Below are positions 54,255 through 63,721 of a stretch of 64,000 bases of DNA, in pieces. The position numbers were made by a program, and so were the translations under genes. Each line of letters starts with the position of its first letter. Positions within the stretch are counted from its first letter, which is position 1. Source of the stretch: JTS-AC122 sp050246015 (lineage in GTDB: Bacteria; Planctomycetota; Phycisphaerae; Phycisphaerales; UBA1924); the NCBI GenBank assembly GCA_050246015.1, contig JBFWWU010000020.1:12979-76978 (forward strand), in the 5' to 3' direction. The notes beneath the pieces are model-generated. The model had not been told where the DNA came from and made no database searches. It worked only from the letters and a program-made list of their open reading frames with translations.

Positions 54255-56027
54255 TTACGGACACGGCCCGCACCCGCCGTCCACGTCGCATTGGTTGATC
54301 CGCCACGCCGCGTACCGGAGCACCTTCTGTTCCACCGCGTTCACCTCGGTCGCCAGGCCGAACACACCCACCGGGAAGCAGTGGTTGAAGTCGTTGGCGA
54401 AGTACACGCGGATCCCCACGCCGACGTCGAATCCGTTCGCCCCGCCGTTGTGCGTGATGTAGTCGCGCCCGGTGACGATCGGGTTCCCCTGTCCGTCGCG
54501 GATGATCTCGACCCACCGCCGACCGCTGGTGAATCCGTCGTACGACACGGCGAAGATGTCGAAACTCGTACCGTTCCACGTCTTCCCAGCGATGTAAGCG
54601 TTGTTGTTCTTGTCGATCACCAGGTCGCTCGCGGTGTCCTCCCCGCTCCCGGTGATTTCGAATCCGGGGAAGTAACGAACGGCGGCGTCTGGCGGCAAGC
54701 CCCATGGCAGGCTTCCATCGATCTCGAAGTACTTGATCAACACCGCCTCGATGCCGTGGATCCCGCCCCGGTACGTCTCACCGGCAACGTACAGCGTGTC
54801 CCACCCCGGCTCGTAATCGATCTTCCTCGCATAGTCATTCTTCTGACCCGCGCCGTTGTACCGCCCAACTCCGTTCTCGGAATCCCACCGCTCCGCCGAC
54901 AAATCCGGCGTGTAGCTGAGCGTGAGCATGTCGTAGGTGCCGTCCGTCCCCGAGTTGGTGTACCCCGTCACGAACACCGCAAACGGCGGCGGCACCCCGT
55001 GCGACGTCCCCGGCTGCCGCGCCACCACCAATGAAGTCGCCACGTCCGTCGCGCTCCACTCCTTCCGCGCGACCCGCATCGGGTCCAGAGGGTCGTTCGG
55101 GTTCGCGTCGTTGAACCGAACCGTCGCGTAGTCCTTCCCCGTGCTCACGCCCACCGATGTCCCCGTCACGTAGAACCTCGCTCCCGGGCAATCAACCGAC
55201 AGGCACGAAACGCCAAGCCCCTGGAACGTCCCGCCCATGTTCGCGCACGCCACCGGATCCAGATGGTCGCACCCGCCCGTCGGCAGGCAGCACGCGCCCG
55301 TCCCCTCCGGCGGCGGCTCGACGCCCCCCGCTCCCCCGCCCCCGTTGGGTTCGATCGCCAAATCACTCAGCACGTCGTCCCCGCTCGCAGGCCCGTTGTA
55401 CCGAGCCACGATCGGCACCCCCGGCGGTGAGTCTCCCCACGGCCTCGCGCCCGTCGCGCCGGCGTACTTGATGACCACGTAATCCAGCCCAAGCGAAGCG
55501 CCGGTAAGCGACTGCCCCTCTGAGTTGCCGCCGACGTAGACAAACTGAGTGCCGTCCGCCTGCGCCCTCGCTCGAACCACGACCGGCACGTCGTCCCCGC
55601 TCATCGGCCCGTTGTACGTCTGCTGCCAGATCACCGCGCCGCTGAACTCGTCCACCGCGGCGGTGAGAATGTCTTTGCCGCTGGGCCCCTCGACCCATCC
55701 GCTCACATATACAAGACCCGTGACGCCGTCCACCTTCGTGACGGCGACGGCCTTCGCATCCGCCCACGCCGAGTTCGAGATCGACTGGGTCCACGCCAAC
55801 CCGCCGGACTGATCTACCTTCCAGATCGTGATCGCCGGCAAGGCCGGCGCCAGTTGGCTGTTCCCCCCGATGTACGTATCGCCTGTGGAATCGGCGTGAA
55901 ACGCGAATCGCGTCGGCTCGGGCTTTGGATCGCCGGTCACGACCTTGTGCGCCCAGATCGATTCGCAGTACGCCGTCTGCGCCAGCAGCGGCACGGCACA
56001 GAAGAAAAACGCCGCCGCGCTAGTCAC
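54255..56027 (-). CDS. Secreted beta-propeller (SBBP-like) protein; ATG out of frame by 8-bp duplication
   Basis: 590 residues when read from the GTG at 56027 (MTSAAAFFFCAVPLLAQT, a signal peptide lacking basic residues). The body has six or more repeats with 'YVGGNS/YVTGTS ... DYVVIKY ... GDDVxSDLAIE' blades. A Cys-rich insert, TGACCLPTGGCDHLDPVAC plus GVSCLSVDCPG (about residues 240-290), is a known planctomycete module. The end is Cys-rich (DVDGGCGPCP), without a dockerin. An ATG at 56074 follows GGGGAAA, like the paralog, but is out of frame; deleting one 8-bp copy joins it to the frame and gives a basic n-region (MKRDRIKMGWRCAVTS). Confidence 0.78.
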   Translation of the reverse strand: MTSAAAFFFCAVPLLAQTAYCESIWAHKVVTGDPKPEPTRFAFHADSTGDTYIGGNSQLAPALPAITIWKVDQSGGLAWTQSISNSAWADAKAVAVTKVDGVTGLVYVSGWVEGPSGKDILTAAVDEFSGAVIWQQTYNGPMSGDDVPVVVRARAQADGTQFVYVGGNSEGQSLTGASLGLDYVVIKYAGATGARPWGDSPPGVPIVARYNGPASGDDVLSDLAIEPNGGGGAGGVEPPPEGTGACCLPTGGCDHLDPVACANMGGTFQGLGVSCLSVDCPGARFYVTGTSVGVSTGKDYATVRFNDANPNDPLDPMRVARKEWSATDVATSLVVARQPGTSHGVPPPFAVFVTGYTNSGTDGTYDMLTLSYTPDLSAERWDSENGVGRYNGAGQKNDYARKIDYEPGWDTLYVAGETYRGGIHGIEAVLIKYFEIDGSLPWGLPPDAAVRYFPGFEITGSGEDTASDLVIDKNNNAYIAGKTWNGTSFDIFAVSYDGFTSGRRWVEIIRDGQGNPIVTGRDYITHNGGANGFDVGVGIRVYFANDFNHCFPVGVFGLATEVNAVEQKVLRYAAWRINQCDVDGGCGPCP

Positions 56028-56034
56028 CGCACAC

Positions 56035-56050
56035 CGCCAGCCCGCCAGCC
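56035..56050 (-). repeat. 8-bp tandem duplication in signal-peptide region
   Basis: Two perfect copies of GGCTGGCG on the minus strand. They lie between the ATG at 56074 and the in-frame GTG at 56027. One copy would leave the ATG in frame; two do not. Confidence 0.85.
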
Positions 56051-56285
56051 CATCTTGATCCTATCGCGCTTCATTGGTTTCCCCTGTCAGAAATCATCGG
56101 CGCTCGCGGCGGCACCGCGCAGCCACGTGTTCGATGCTCGTCAATGCGACAAGCCCTTCCTCGTCCTGATTCAACCAGCCTGCTTGCCGCTTCTCACCCG
56201 AAACAGCCCGAACGGGCCTACGCGCAATATACCACGTCCCCGCCGGCGCTGCAAGGGCAACTCCGCAAATCCCGGCCCACTTCTC

Positions 56286-57524
56286 TCACGCCGGCAGGTT
56301 CACCGGCATCACCACGTACATGAAGTCCCCGCTCGCCGTCCTCACCAGCCCCGGCTTGTTCGGCGCCTTGAGTTCCACGATCACGTCCTGATCCGACACC
56401 ACCCGCAGCACATCCGATATAAACGTCGGGTTGAACGAGATCTCGATGTTCTCCCCCTCGTACGACGACAGATCCACGTTGATCTCCGCCTCCCCCATCT
56501 CCGGCGCCCGGCTCGAAAGCGTCAGCCGCTTGTCCTTCCCGTCAAACGCCAGCCTCACCCCGCGCGATTCCTCGTTCGTCAGCACCGCCGCCTTCCGCAC
56601 CGCCCGCGTCAGGCTCTCACGATCCGCCAGCACCTTCTTGTCCTGCTCCTTCGGGATCACATCCTCATACGGCGGGAACGTCCCCTCCACCAGCGTGCTC
56701 GATAGCACCGCCCGCGGCGTGCCGCTCCCAGCCTTCTCCTTCCCCTTCGCCGTCGATGCACCCGACCCCGGATGATCAAACGCGAAGAACACCTTGCTCT
56801 CCGTCACCACCACCCGGACCGGATCGTCCGCGTCGCCGATCAACTTCCCCACCATGTTCAGCGCCTTGGTCGGCACGATGCACGACACCGGCTCCCCGCT
56901 CCCACCGGCCGCCGTCTTTTCTCCCCCCGCCGTCCCCCGGCTCAGCGCCAGCCGCCGCCCGTCCGTCGCCACCATCTCAACCTTCTTCCCGTCCCGCCGC
57001 AGCAGCACCCCGTTGATCGCGTACCGCGACGTCTCCCGCGCCGTCGCGAATGACGTCCGCTCGATCAGCGTCGCCAGCGCCCCCGCCGTCTGCGTAAAGA
57101 TCGTTCGCGGAGCCTCCGTCCCCACGCCCCCTGCCAGGTACGCCGCCAGGTCCGGAATCGGCGGAAACTCGCTCGCCGGGTACCCGAAGATCCGGAAGTG
57201 AGCCCCCGAGCCCCGGATGTGGCATTCCTCCCCGTTCACCTCGATCGTCAGCGTCGGCTCTCCCTCTTCCGCCGACACGATCTGCCGCAACTTGTCCGCC
57301 GGGATCGCCGCCTGCCCCGGCTGCGCCACGTCCACCTGCGTCAACGCGATCTGCAGCGCCGTCTCCCCGTCCGATCCCGCCAGCGTCAACTCCCCTACCC
57401 CTCCGCTCTTCGCCGCCGACAGTTTCACGCACCCAAGTTGCGGCGTCGGTGTCCGCGCCGGGACCACCGCCGCCACCAGGTTGATCGCATTCAGCAACGC
57501 GCCTCGATCGCAGATGACCTTCAT
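56286..57524 (-). CDS. dnaN: DNA polymerase III beta subunit (sliding clamp)
   Basis: 412 residues starting MKVICDRGALLNAINLVAAVVPARTPTP. Clamp features: GSDGETALQIAL, FGYPASEFPPIPDL, the conserved RYAINGVLLRRDGKKVEMVATDGRRLALSRG and the C-terminal VMPVNLPA. It forms the ring that holds the replicative polymerase on DNA and recruits repair proteins. dnaA, recF and gyrB are not adjacent, so this is not the classic origin cluster. Start 57524 is chosen over 57575 by family length. Confidence 0.95.
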   Translation of the reverse strand: MKVICDRGALLNAINLVAAVVPARTPTPQLGCVKLSAAKSGGVGELTLAGSDGETALQIALTQVDVAQPGQAAIPADKLRQIVSAEEGEPTLTIEVNGEECHIRGSGAHFRIFGYPASEFPPIPDLAAYLAGGVGTEAPRTIFTQTAGALATLIERTSFATARETSRYAINGVLLRRDGKKVEMVATDGRRLALSRGTAGGEKTAAGGSGEPVSCIVPTKALNMVGKLIGDADDPVRVVVTESKVFFAFDHPGSGASTAKGKEKAGSGTPRAVLSSTLVEGTFPPYEDVIPKEQDKKVLADRESLTRAVRKAAVLTNEESRGVRLAFDGKDKRLTLSSRAPEMGEAEINVDLSSYEGENIEISFNPTFISDVLRVVSDQDVIVELKAPNKPGLVRTASGDFMYVVMPVNLPA

Positions 57525-57876
57525 CGATTTCTCTCCTGAATCCCGGGCGCTTCCGACCCGGTTGCCGTCGGGCATCAGTGTATCAGCCGACCTTCACGAG
57601 GCATGGTGCGCCGCGCAACTTTCGCTCGACATCTTGTACTCCATGGACCTCACCCCACCCCGCCCGCCGCTTGCGCTGATGAATCCCCCCGCGTGTTTGT
57701 TGTACGTTCGGGGCTTGCACATTTCGATCCCGCACACACCGCCCGCGCCGCGCCTCCCGCGCTGCCCGCACTGAATCCGCTCGCACTGCCCGCCGATGTA
57801 CACGAGGCGACGCGCCGTTTCATGGCGCCCGAGCCTCGCCGCGCGCCGCGACGCCACTCCCATCGAAAGAACCACC
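57525..57876. other. Divergent intergenic region between dnaN and PilZ gene
   Basis: About 350 bp. I looked for a cluster of DnaA boxes (TTATCCACA-like) and found none; there is no gene with support. It must contain both promoters. Confidence 0.4.
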
Positions 57877-58782
57877 ATGCCCGCTTCACGCTCCCGCACC
57901 GAACACTGGAAAGACTGCCTCGCCAGGATCCAGGAACGCGGCGGATCGCTCGAAATCTCCGTCGCCCGCGATGCCGTCTGGCTCCCCAACCAGACCTCCG
58001 AAATCACCCAGCCCGGTTGCGATGTCGTCTGGCGCGTCAAGATCATCCGCATGACCGACGCCGATCTCATCGTCGAAGCCCCCGCCGCCTTTGGCCAGAC
58101 CGTCTACCTCAAGCCCGGCATCGACCTCATCGGCGCCATGACCATCGGCCAGAACCGCTGGATGTTCCACACCCGCACTCGCCCCGACAGCCCCAGGCTC
58201 ACCACGCGCCCCGCCGGCGGCGCCCCCGCCCCGCTGCTCTCCCTCGAACTCCCCACCAAGGTCGAACGCTGCACCCGCCGCCACTTCTACCGCATCTCCA
58301 CCGCCAACCTCAACCTCCCAGACGTGCAGTGCTGGTCCCTGCTGGATCCCAGTTCCGTCGTCGCCGCCGAGGCCGCCAACCGCGCCCGCATCTCCGAACT
58401 CCTCGAGCAGCGCATGCGCCTCAGCGCCGAGCCCGCCCCCTCCGACTCCCTCGATTCCATCCTGCTCCCCGAGGTCGGCCCCATGTTCTCATCCAAACTC
58501 GTCAACATCTCCGGCGGCGGGCTCGGCATCCGCGTGAACCAGGCCGACGCCGCCGCCGCTCAGCACAAACCTTACCTCTGGATCTGCGTTGACCTCCGCC
58601 CCCATATCCCCGCGCCCCTCGCCGTCACCGTCCGCGCCGCTCACACCCACCTCGATTCGAGCCAGAGCCTTTACCTTGGCCTCGCCTTCGATTTCGCCTT
58701 CAACCCCGATCACCGCCTCTTCGTCGTCGAGCAGTTCCAGCACTACATCGACCGCCTCCAATCACGCCAGCGCGTCGGCTAA
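57877..58782 (+). CDS. PilZ-domain protein (YcgR-like)
   Basis: 301 residues. N-terminal beta-barrel-like part (GSLEISVARDAVWL ... ADLIVEAPAAFGQTVYLKPGIDL), then the PilZ signature: R-x3-R in CTRRHFYRIST (R135/R139) and N-x-S-x-G-G in LVNISGGGLGIRV (residues 208-220). Such proteins bind cyclic di-GMP and slow flagella (YcgR) or tune polysaccharide export. An insert of about 50 residues between the two motifs is longer than usual. Confidence 0.8.
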   Translation: MPASRSRTEHWKDCLARIQERGGSLEISVARDAVWLPNQTSEITQPGCDVVWRVKIIRMTDADLIVEAPAAFGQTVYLKPGIDLIGAMTIGQNRWMFHTRTRPDSPRLTTRPAGGAPAPLLSLELPTKVERCTRRHFYRISTANLNLPDVQCWSLLDPSSVVAAEAANRARISELLEQRMRLSAEPAPSDSLDSILLPEVGPMFSSKLVNISGGGLGIRVNQADAAAAQHKPYLWICVDLRPHIPAPLAVTVRAAHTHLDSSQSLYLGLAFDFAFNPDHRLFVVEQFQHYIDRLQSRQRVG

Positions 58783-58873
58783 CCCCGATCCTCTCTGAAA
58801 TGCCACCTCCCCGCCGTTCCCACGTGCGGTCGGACCTGTCCACGTCGCGCCGGCTTCGGTCCCCCCCGCGGCC

Positions 58874-59521
58874 TCACTTCTTCCCGCTCGGCTGATCATC
58901 ATCAAGCCCGCTCAGGTCCAGGTCCGCCAGCAGGCTGCCCAGTCCATCGCTCTCATCGTTCTCATCCCCATCGCCCGGCGAAGACTTCTTCCCCGTCGGC
59001 TTCGTGTCCTTCGCGCCCGCACCCGCGGCTGCCGGTTTCCCACCTTCCCCCTTCCCCGTGCCGCCCCACGTCGGCACCCCGCTGATCCCTTCCATCCCCT
59101 CCACGCTGCTGCTGCTCCCCCCAAGGTCCACCATCCGCCCCTTGGCCCCACCCTTCGACGGCGACGCCTGGTCCCGCGGCTCCACCATCCCCGCCGCGAA
59201 ACACTCCTTCGCGTCGATGCTCTTGGGGTGCCCGTTCAACCTCAATACAAACACCACCGGGCCGATCGCGATCAGATCCCCAGGCACCAGGTCCCGCTTC
59301 TGCACCTTCATCCCGTTCACATACGTCCCGTTCGACGACTTCAGGTCCCGGATCACCACCTCTTCATCGTCCATCGCCAGTTCGCAGTGTTTCCGCGATA
59401 CCGCCGATAACGGCACCCGCACCCTGCACTCCTCGCCCCGCCCGATCGTCGCAGGCAACTTCGGCAGCGCCACCTCGCGCGACTTCCCGTCCGCCGTCAC
59501 CATCACAAGAGATACATTCAC
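58874..59521 (-). CDS. FHA-domain protein
   Basis: 215 residues. Residues 20-100 form an FHA domain: TIGRGEECRVRVPLSAVSRKH and IRDLKSSNGTYVNGMKV (phosphothreonine-binding Arg, Ser, His, Asn). The second half is low-complexity, Gly/Ser/Lys-rich and acidic at the end (LLADLDLSGLDDD). It would bind phosphorylated partner proteins. The start is a GTG at 59521. There is no Ser/Thr kinase nearby in the window. Confidence 0.87.
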   Translation of the reverse strand: MNVSLVMVTADGKSREVALPKLPATIGRGEECRVRVPLSAVSRKHCELAMDDEEVVIRDLKSSNGTYVNGMKVQKRDLVPGDLIAIGPVVFVLRLNGHPKSIDAKECFAAGMVEPRDQASPSKGGAKGRMVDLGGSSSSVEGMEGISGVPTWGGTGKGEGGKPAAAGAGAKDTKPTGKKSSPGDGDENDESDGLGSLLADLDLSGLDDDQPSGKK

Positions 59522-59704
59522 GCGGTCCTATCCTTCCTCTGTTGATGGCTCAAGACGGGCACGAGAAATGGGTTCCACGGAGTCGATCGTCGCACACCGC
59601 GGAAACCGCCCGGCCATTCGAGGCACCCGGCCCCGACTGAACCGCGCCACCTTCCGCTTCCCGCGTCCTGCGCAGTATACCGCCAATCCTTCGTTCGCAC
59701 CCGA

Positions 59705-61114
59705 ATGGGCACTCTCGACGATAGACCGCTGACTCAACTGCGGCAAACCCCCGCCGGCCTTTCCCACGCTCCGCCCCCGACGCCCGGTCCGCCGCACCTT
59801 CCCAGCGCGCCCTCTCCCCTCTCCTCCATCGATCCCGCCTCCCACCCCGCGGTTCGATCCCTGTACGTGCACGTCCCCTTCTGCGTCCACAAGTGCCACT
59901 ACTGCGACTTCTACTCCATCGTCGACACCCAGGACCGCATGGACGCCTTCTGCGACCGCCTCATCCTCGAACTCCGTTCCCTCGCACCTCACACGCACGC
60001 CCTGCCCCTCCACACCATCTTCGTCGGCGGCGGCACCCCCAGCCTCCTCGGCCCCCACCGCTGGACTCGCCTCCTCGGCGCCCTGGCCGACTCCTTCGAC
60101 CTCTCCCTCATGGGTTCACCCGACCGCCCTGCCGATCCCTTCCCCCCCGGCGAGTTCACCGTCGAATGTAACCCCGAATCCGCCACGCCCGATCTCTTCC
60201 ACGTCCTCGCCGCCGGCCGCGTCAACCGCGTCAGCCTCGGCGCTCAGTCCTTCCAACCCGACCACCTCAAAACCCTCGAGCGCCGGCACGACCCCGACAA
60301 CGTCCCCCGCGCCCTCCTCGCCGCCCGTCACGCCCGAATCACACGCCAGTCCCTCGACCTCATCTACGCCATCCCCGGCCAGTCCATCGACCACTGGCTC
60401 GCCGACCTCCATCACGCCCTCGCGCTCAACACCTCCCACATCTCCTGTTACAACCTCACCTACGAGCCCGGCACCGCCATGACTCATCGCCTCCGCGCTG
60501 GCCAGTTCACCCCCATCGACGAAGACACCGAGATCCAGATGTTCCTCCACACCCGCCGCGCCCTCCGCGACGCCGGGCTCGTCCCCTACGAACTCAGCAA
60601 CTTCGCAGCCACCGATCCCCTGGGCAACTCCCTCGGAGCCGAGTGCCGACACAACCTCGCCTATTGGCGCCAGCAGCAATGGCTCGCCGCCGGCCCCAGC
60701 GCCTCCGGCCACCTCTTCGCCTCTCACGATCCCCTCGCCGGCGGCTGGCGCTGGAAAAACGTCCCGCGCCTCGGCGACTACCTCGCCGACGACCCGCCTC
60801 CCCTGCATCCCTGGTTCTCGCCCGTCGCTGACGCCGAATCTCCCGACCCCCGGCGCGCCCTGCGCGAACGCATCATGACCGGCCTGCGCCTCCGCGAGGG
60901 ACTCGACCGCCTCCAACTCCTGCGCGACGCCGGCCGCCTCTCCCCTCCGGCCCGCCACTCCTCGCTCCCGCTGGATCAGCGCCTGTTGGCGCGCGCCAAG
61001 CCCTACGAAGACCGCGGGCTCCTCCTTCGCGACGCCGACCGCTGGGTCCTCAGCGAGCACGCCCTGCTCCGCGCCGACGGGATCGCCGCCGACCTCATGC
61101 GCGCCCTCCCCTGA
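59705..61114 (+). CDS. hemW: Radical SAM heme chaperone HemW
   Basis: 469 residues. The 4Fe-4S motif C60-x3-C64-x2-C67 (FCVHKCHYCDFY), GGGTPSLL, TVECNPES, VSLGAQSF, DLIYAIPGQS and the HemW-specific heme-binding HNLAYW tell it from CPO (HemN). HemW inserts heme into respiratory proteins. A Pro-rich N-terminal extension of about 45 residues is not in typical members. Its end is 3 bp from the stop of the convergent HDOD gene. Confidence 0.93.
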   Translation: MGTLDDRPLTQLRQTPAGLSHAPPPTPGPPHLPSAPSPLSSIDPASHPAVRSLYVHVPFCVHKCHYCDFYSIVDTQDRMDAFCDRLILELRSLAPHTHALPLHTIFVGGGTPSLLGPHRWTRLLGALADSFDLSLMGSPDRPADPFPPGEFTVECNPESATPDLFHVLAAGRVNRVSLGAQSFQPDHLKTLERRHDPDNVPRALLAARHARITRQSLDLIYAIPGQSIDHWLADLHHALALNTSHISCYNLTYEPGTAMTHRLRAGQFTPIDEDTEIQMFLHTRRALRDAGLVPYELSNFAATDPLGNSLGAECRHNLAYWRQQQWLAAGPSASGHLFASHDPLAGGWRWKNVPRLGDYLADDPPPLHPWFSPVADAESPDPRRALRERIMTGLRLREGLDRLQLLRDAGRLSPPARHSSLPLDQRLLARAKPYEDRGLLLRDADRWVLSEHALLRADGIAADLMRALP

Positions 61115-61117
61115 CGC

Positions 61118-62623
61118 CTACGCCGCCATCGTCGCCGGCGCGTACACCCGCATCGAACTCGGCCCCGCCCGCCGGGCCGCTCGCACCGCCTGTTCCGTCA
61201 CTCGCTCCAGCCCGCCCACGTCGTCGAACCTCGGCCCCGTTTCTTCGTGCGACGTGGACACCCCCACGCACGCCGTCACCGTCAACTTCGACGGCGCATC
61301 GCGCTTCGCCGCGATCAGGTCCACCGGTGCATTGGCGATCTTCGCCTTCGCGTCGTCCGCGCTCACCACCGCCTTGACCCGGTCGGTCTTCGGCAACGCC
61401 ACCGCGTACTGCCCCCCGTCCAGGTACGCCACCAGCGCCCCGGTCCCCCGATACGCGTCCTTCAGTCGCTTGGCCACGTGGATCACCACCGTGTCCCGCG
61501 CGTCCTCCCCGTAACTGGTCTTGATCCCTTCCAGCGCGTCGATCTCGAAGATCGCCAGCGACAGCGGCATCTTCGCCGCCCGCGCCTGCTCGAACGCCGC
61601 GATCAGCGTCTGCTCGTAGTAGTTCCGCGACGCCAGCCCCGTCAGTTCGTCGAACTGATCCGTCGGCCCCGTCGCCAGGAACGACGCGTCCATCTCGTCC
61701 ACGTCCGGGATCTTCATCTCGCTCAAACGCCGGCTCGCCTCTGCCAGGATCGCCTTCGAGTCGATCCGCGGCCCCGTCTCCACCGACAGCAGCGTCGCCA
61801 TCTCCTTCGCCGCCGACGCGATCTTCTTCAGCACCTCGTCCGCTTGCGGCGTCTTGAACCCGAACCACTCCTCCCCCTTCTGATACAACCGCCGCAGCGA
61901 CTCCACCGGATCCGCGTCCGTCATCACGTCCGACGCGAGGTTCCCCAGCGCCACCGCCCGCACCACGTGCAGGTGCAGCGCCGGAGCCGCGTTGGCCCGC
62001 TCGTGATACTTCACCGGCATGCTCAGTTCCGTCGGCAACTTCCACCGCTCCGCCATCAGCGCCCCGATGTCAGGGTGCTGCACGTCCAGTTCCTGCAACT
62101 CGAACCGGATCAACTTGCGGTGATCCCCGTTCGTCATCGCGATGATGTCCGTGTACTGCTTCCCCAGCGTCTGGTGCAGCGCGAACATCCCCACGTCCTG
62201 CAGCAGCCCGCCCAGGAAGCATTCCTCTTCCGAGCCCACCGCCGCTTCTTTGGCGATCAGTTTCGCCGCCACCCCGCTGTACATCGCCCGCCGCCAGTAC
62301 GACACCTGGTCAAACCCGTCGCTGTCCAGTTTGGCCAGTTCCGACACCAGCGAGAACCCCAGCGCCAGCGTCTTCACCGCCGAGAGCCCCAGCATCACGA
62401 TCGCCTGGTTGATACTCGAACACTTCTGCCTCATCCCGTAGAACGACGAGTTCACCGTCCGCAGCACCTTCGCGGCCAGCCCCTGATCGTTGGTGATCGT
62501 CTCCGCCAACGCCTTCATCGGGATGTTGTTGTCCTTCGTCAACTCGATCACCCGCGCCGCCACCGCGGGAATGCTCGGAAGCGTCTTGCACGACAACACC
62601 TGTTCAAGCACTTCTGGATTCAT
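61118..62623 (-). CDS. HDOD-GGDEF protein with degenerate GGDEF
   Basis: 501 residues. N-terminal HDOD domain (about 1-215): LPSIPAVAARVIEL, MKALAETITNDQGLAAKVLRTVNSSFYG, AIVMLGLSAVKTLALGFS. A helical link is followed by a GGDEF-like domain from about residue 330 (DELTGLASRNYYEQTLIAAF, LAIFEIDALEGI). The active-site loop reads YLDGGQYAVAL, that is DGGQY instead of GGDEF, so cyclase activity is unlikely. It may be a c-di-GMP/GTP sensor or a scaffold. Confidence 0.88.
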   Translation of the reverse strand: MNPEVLEQVLSCKTLPSIPAVAARVIELTKDNNIPMKALAETITNDQGLAAKVLRTVNSSFYGMRQKCSSINQAIVMLGLSAVKTLALGFSLVSELAKLDSDGFDQVSYWRRAMYSGVAAKLIAKEAAVGSEEECFLGGLLQDVGMFALHQTLGKQYTDIIAMTNGDHRKLIRFELQELDVQHPDIGALMAERWKLPTELSMPVKYHERANAAPALHLHVVRAVALGNLASDVMTDADPVESLRRLYQKGEEWFGFKTPQADEVLKKIASAAKEMATLLSVETGPRIDSKAILAEASRRLSEMKIPDVDEMDASFLATGPTDQFDELTGLASRNYYEQTLIAAFEQARAAKMPLSLAIFEIDALEGIKTSYGEDARDTVVIHVAKRLKDAYRGTGALVAYLDGGQYAVALPKTDRVKAVVSADDAKAKIANAPVDLIAAKRDAPSKLTVTACVGVSTSHEETGPRFDDVGGLERVTEQAVRAARRAGPSSMRVYAPATMAA

Positions 62624-62795
62624 ATTTGTATTCTGTTAGATATGGAGGCCGCACTCGCGGAGTCACCAGACGCGACTCCCACTCGTCCATCGGCTACCCG
62701 CTCCCACGAATCCAGCCCCGTTTCGTGTCGGTTGTTCCGCCCCTGCCGGTCCTGCCGGTGACCACGCCGGGTTCTCGGCATATCCTTGTGCCCCT

Positions 62796-63698
62796 ATGGG
62801 AAAGACCCGCGAAATCAAGAAGCGCATCAAGGCCGTCGGCAACATCCGCCGCATCACCAAAACGATGCAGATGATCGCCACCAGCAAGTTCGCCAAGGCG
62901 CAGCAGAAAGCCACCGCCACCAAGCCCTACACCGAGGGCGTCTTCGAACTCGTGCGACAACTCGCCGCCACCGCCGGAAACGTCTCTCACCCCCTTATCG
63001 CCAAGCCCGCCGGTTCCGGTGCACCCGCCAGATCCGCTAGGTCCGATCACTCCAAGGACCTCCTCCTCATCATCACCTCCGACCGCGGACTCTGCGGGCC
63101 CTACAACGGCTCCATCCTCCGCTCCGCCATGGCCTACTTCCGCGATCACCCCGGCGCCCGCGACGGCATCATCGAACTCGTCGGCAAAAAAGGCGCGGGC
63201 TTCATGAAATACAACGGCGTCCGCGTCGCCGACCAGCACTCCCAGTTCGGCGATAAGCCCACCTTCGAAACCGTCGAAGCGCTCGCTCAGAAATACATGG
63301 ACCGCTTCGTCGCCGGCGAAATCACCGGCGTCAAAGTCATCTACATGAAGTACATCTCCGCCGGTCGTCAGGCCCCCACCCTCCTCCCGCTCCTCCCCTT
63401 GAGCCCCCCCGCCTCCGATGCCGCCCCTGGTGCCGGCGCCGTCGAGTACGAGTTCTCGCCCCCGGCCGAAGAACTCCTGGGCAGCCTCATCCCCGCCGCC
63501 GTCAAGGCCACTCTCTACCAGGCCTTCAATGACGCGATCGTCAGCGAGCACGTCGCCCGAATGGTCGCCATGAAAGCCGCCACCGACAACGCCGGAAAGA
63601 TGGGCAAACGCCTCACCCGCGTCTACAACCGCGCCCGCCAGGCTCAGATCACCACCGAACTCACCGAGATCATCTCCGGCGCCGCCGCCCTCGAATAA
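62796..63698 (+). CDS. atpG: ATP synthase F1 gamma subunit
   Basis: 300 residues. N-terminal coil MGKTREIKKRIKAVGNIRRITKTMQMIATSKFAKAQ, central Rossmann part LLLIITSDRGLCGPYNGSIL, and the C-terminal coil VSEHVARMVAMKAATDNAGKMGKRLTRVYNRARQAQITTELTEIISGAAAL. It is the rotor shaft of F1. The other ATP synthase genes are not in the window, on either side for at least 300 bp downstream, so atpG is either at the end of an operon or separated. Insertions near residues 70-80 and 205-215 are Ala/Pro-rich. Confidence 0.94.
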   Translation: MGKTREIKKRIKAVGNIRRITKTMQMIATSKFAKAQQKATATKPYTEGVFELVRQLAATAGNVSHPLIAKPAGSGAPARSARSDHSKDLLLIITSDRGLCGPYNGSILRSAMAYFRDHPGARDGIIELVGKKGAGFMKYNGVRVADQHSQFGDKPTFETVEALAQKYMDRFVAGEITGVKVIYMKYISAGRQAPTLLPLLPLSPPASDAAPGAGAVEYEFSPPAEELLGSLIPAAVKATLYQAFNDAIVSEHVARMVAMKAATDNAGKMGKRLTRVYNRARQAQITTELTEIISGAAALE

Positions 63699-63721
63699 CC
63701 GTCCCCTCATCCTCTACGCAG

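Noticed and set aside
57525..57876. Replication origin next to dnaN
   Set aside because: No DnaA-box cluster, no A/T-rich unwinding stretch and no dnaA, recF or gyrB nearby.
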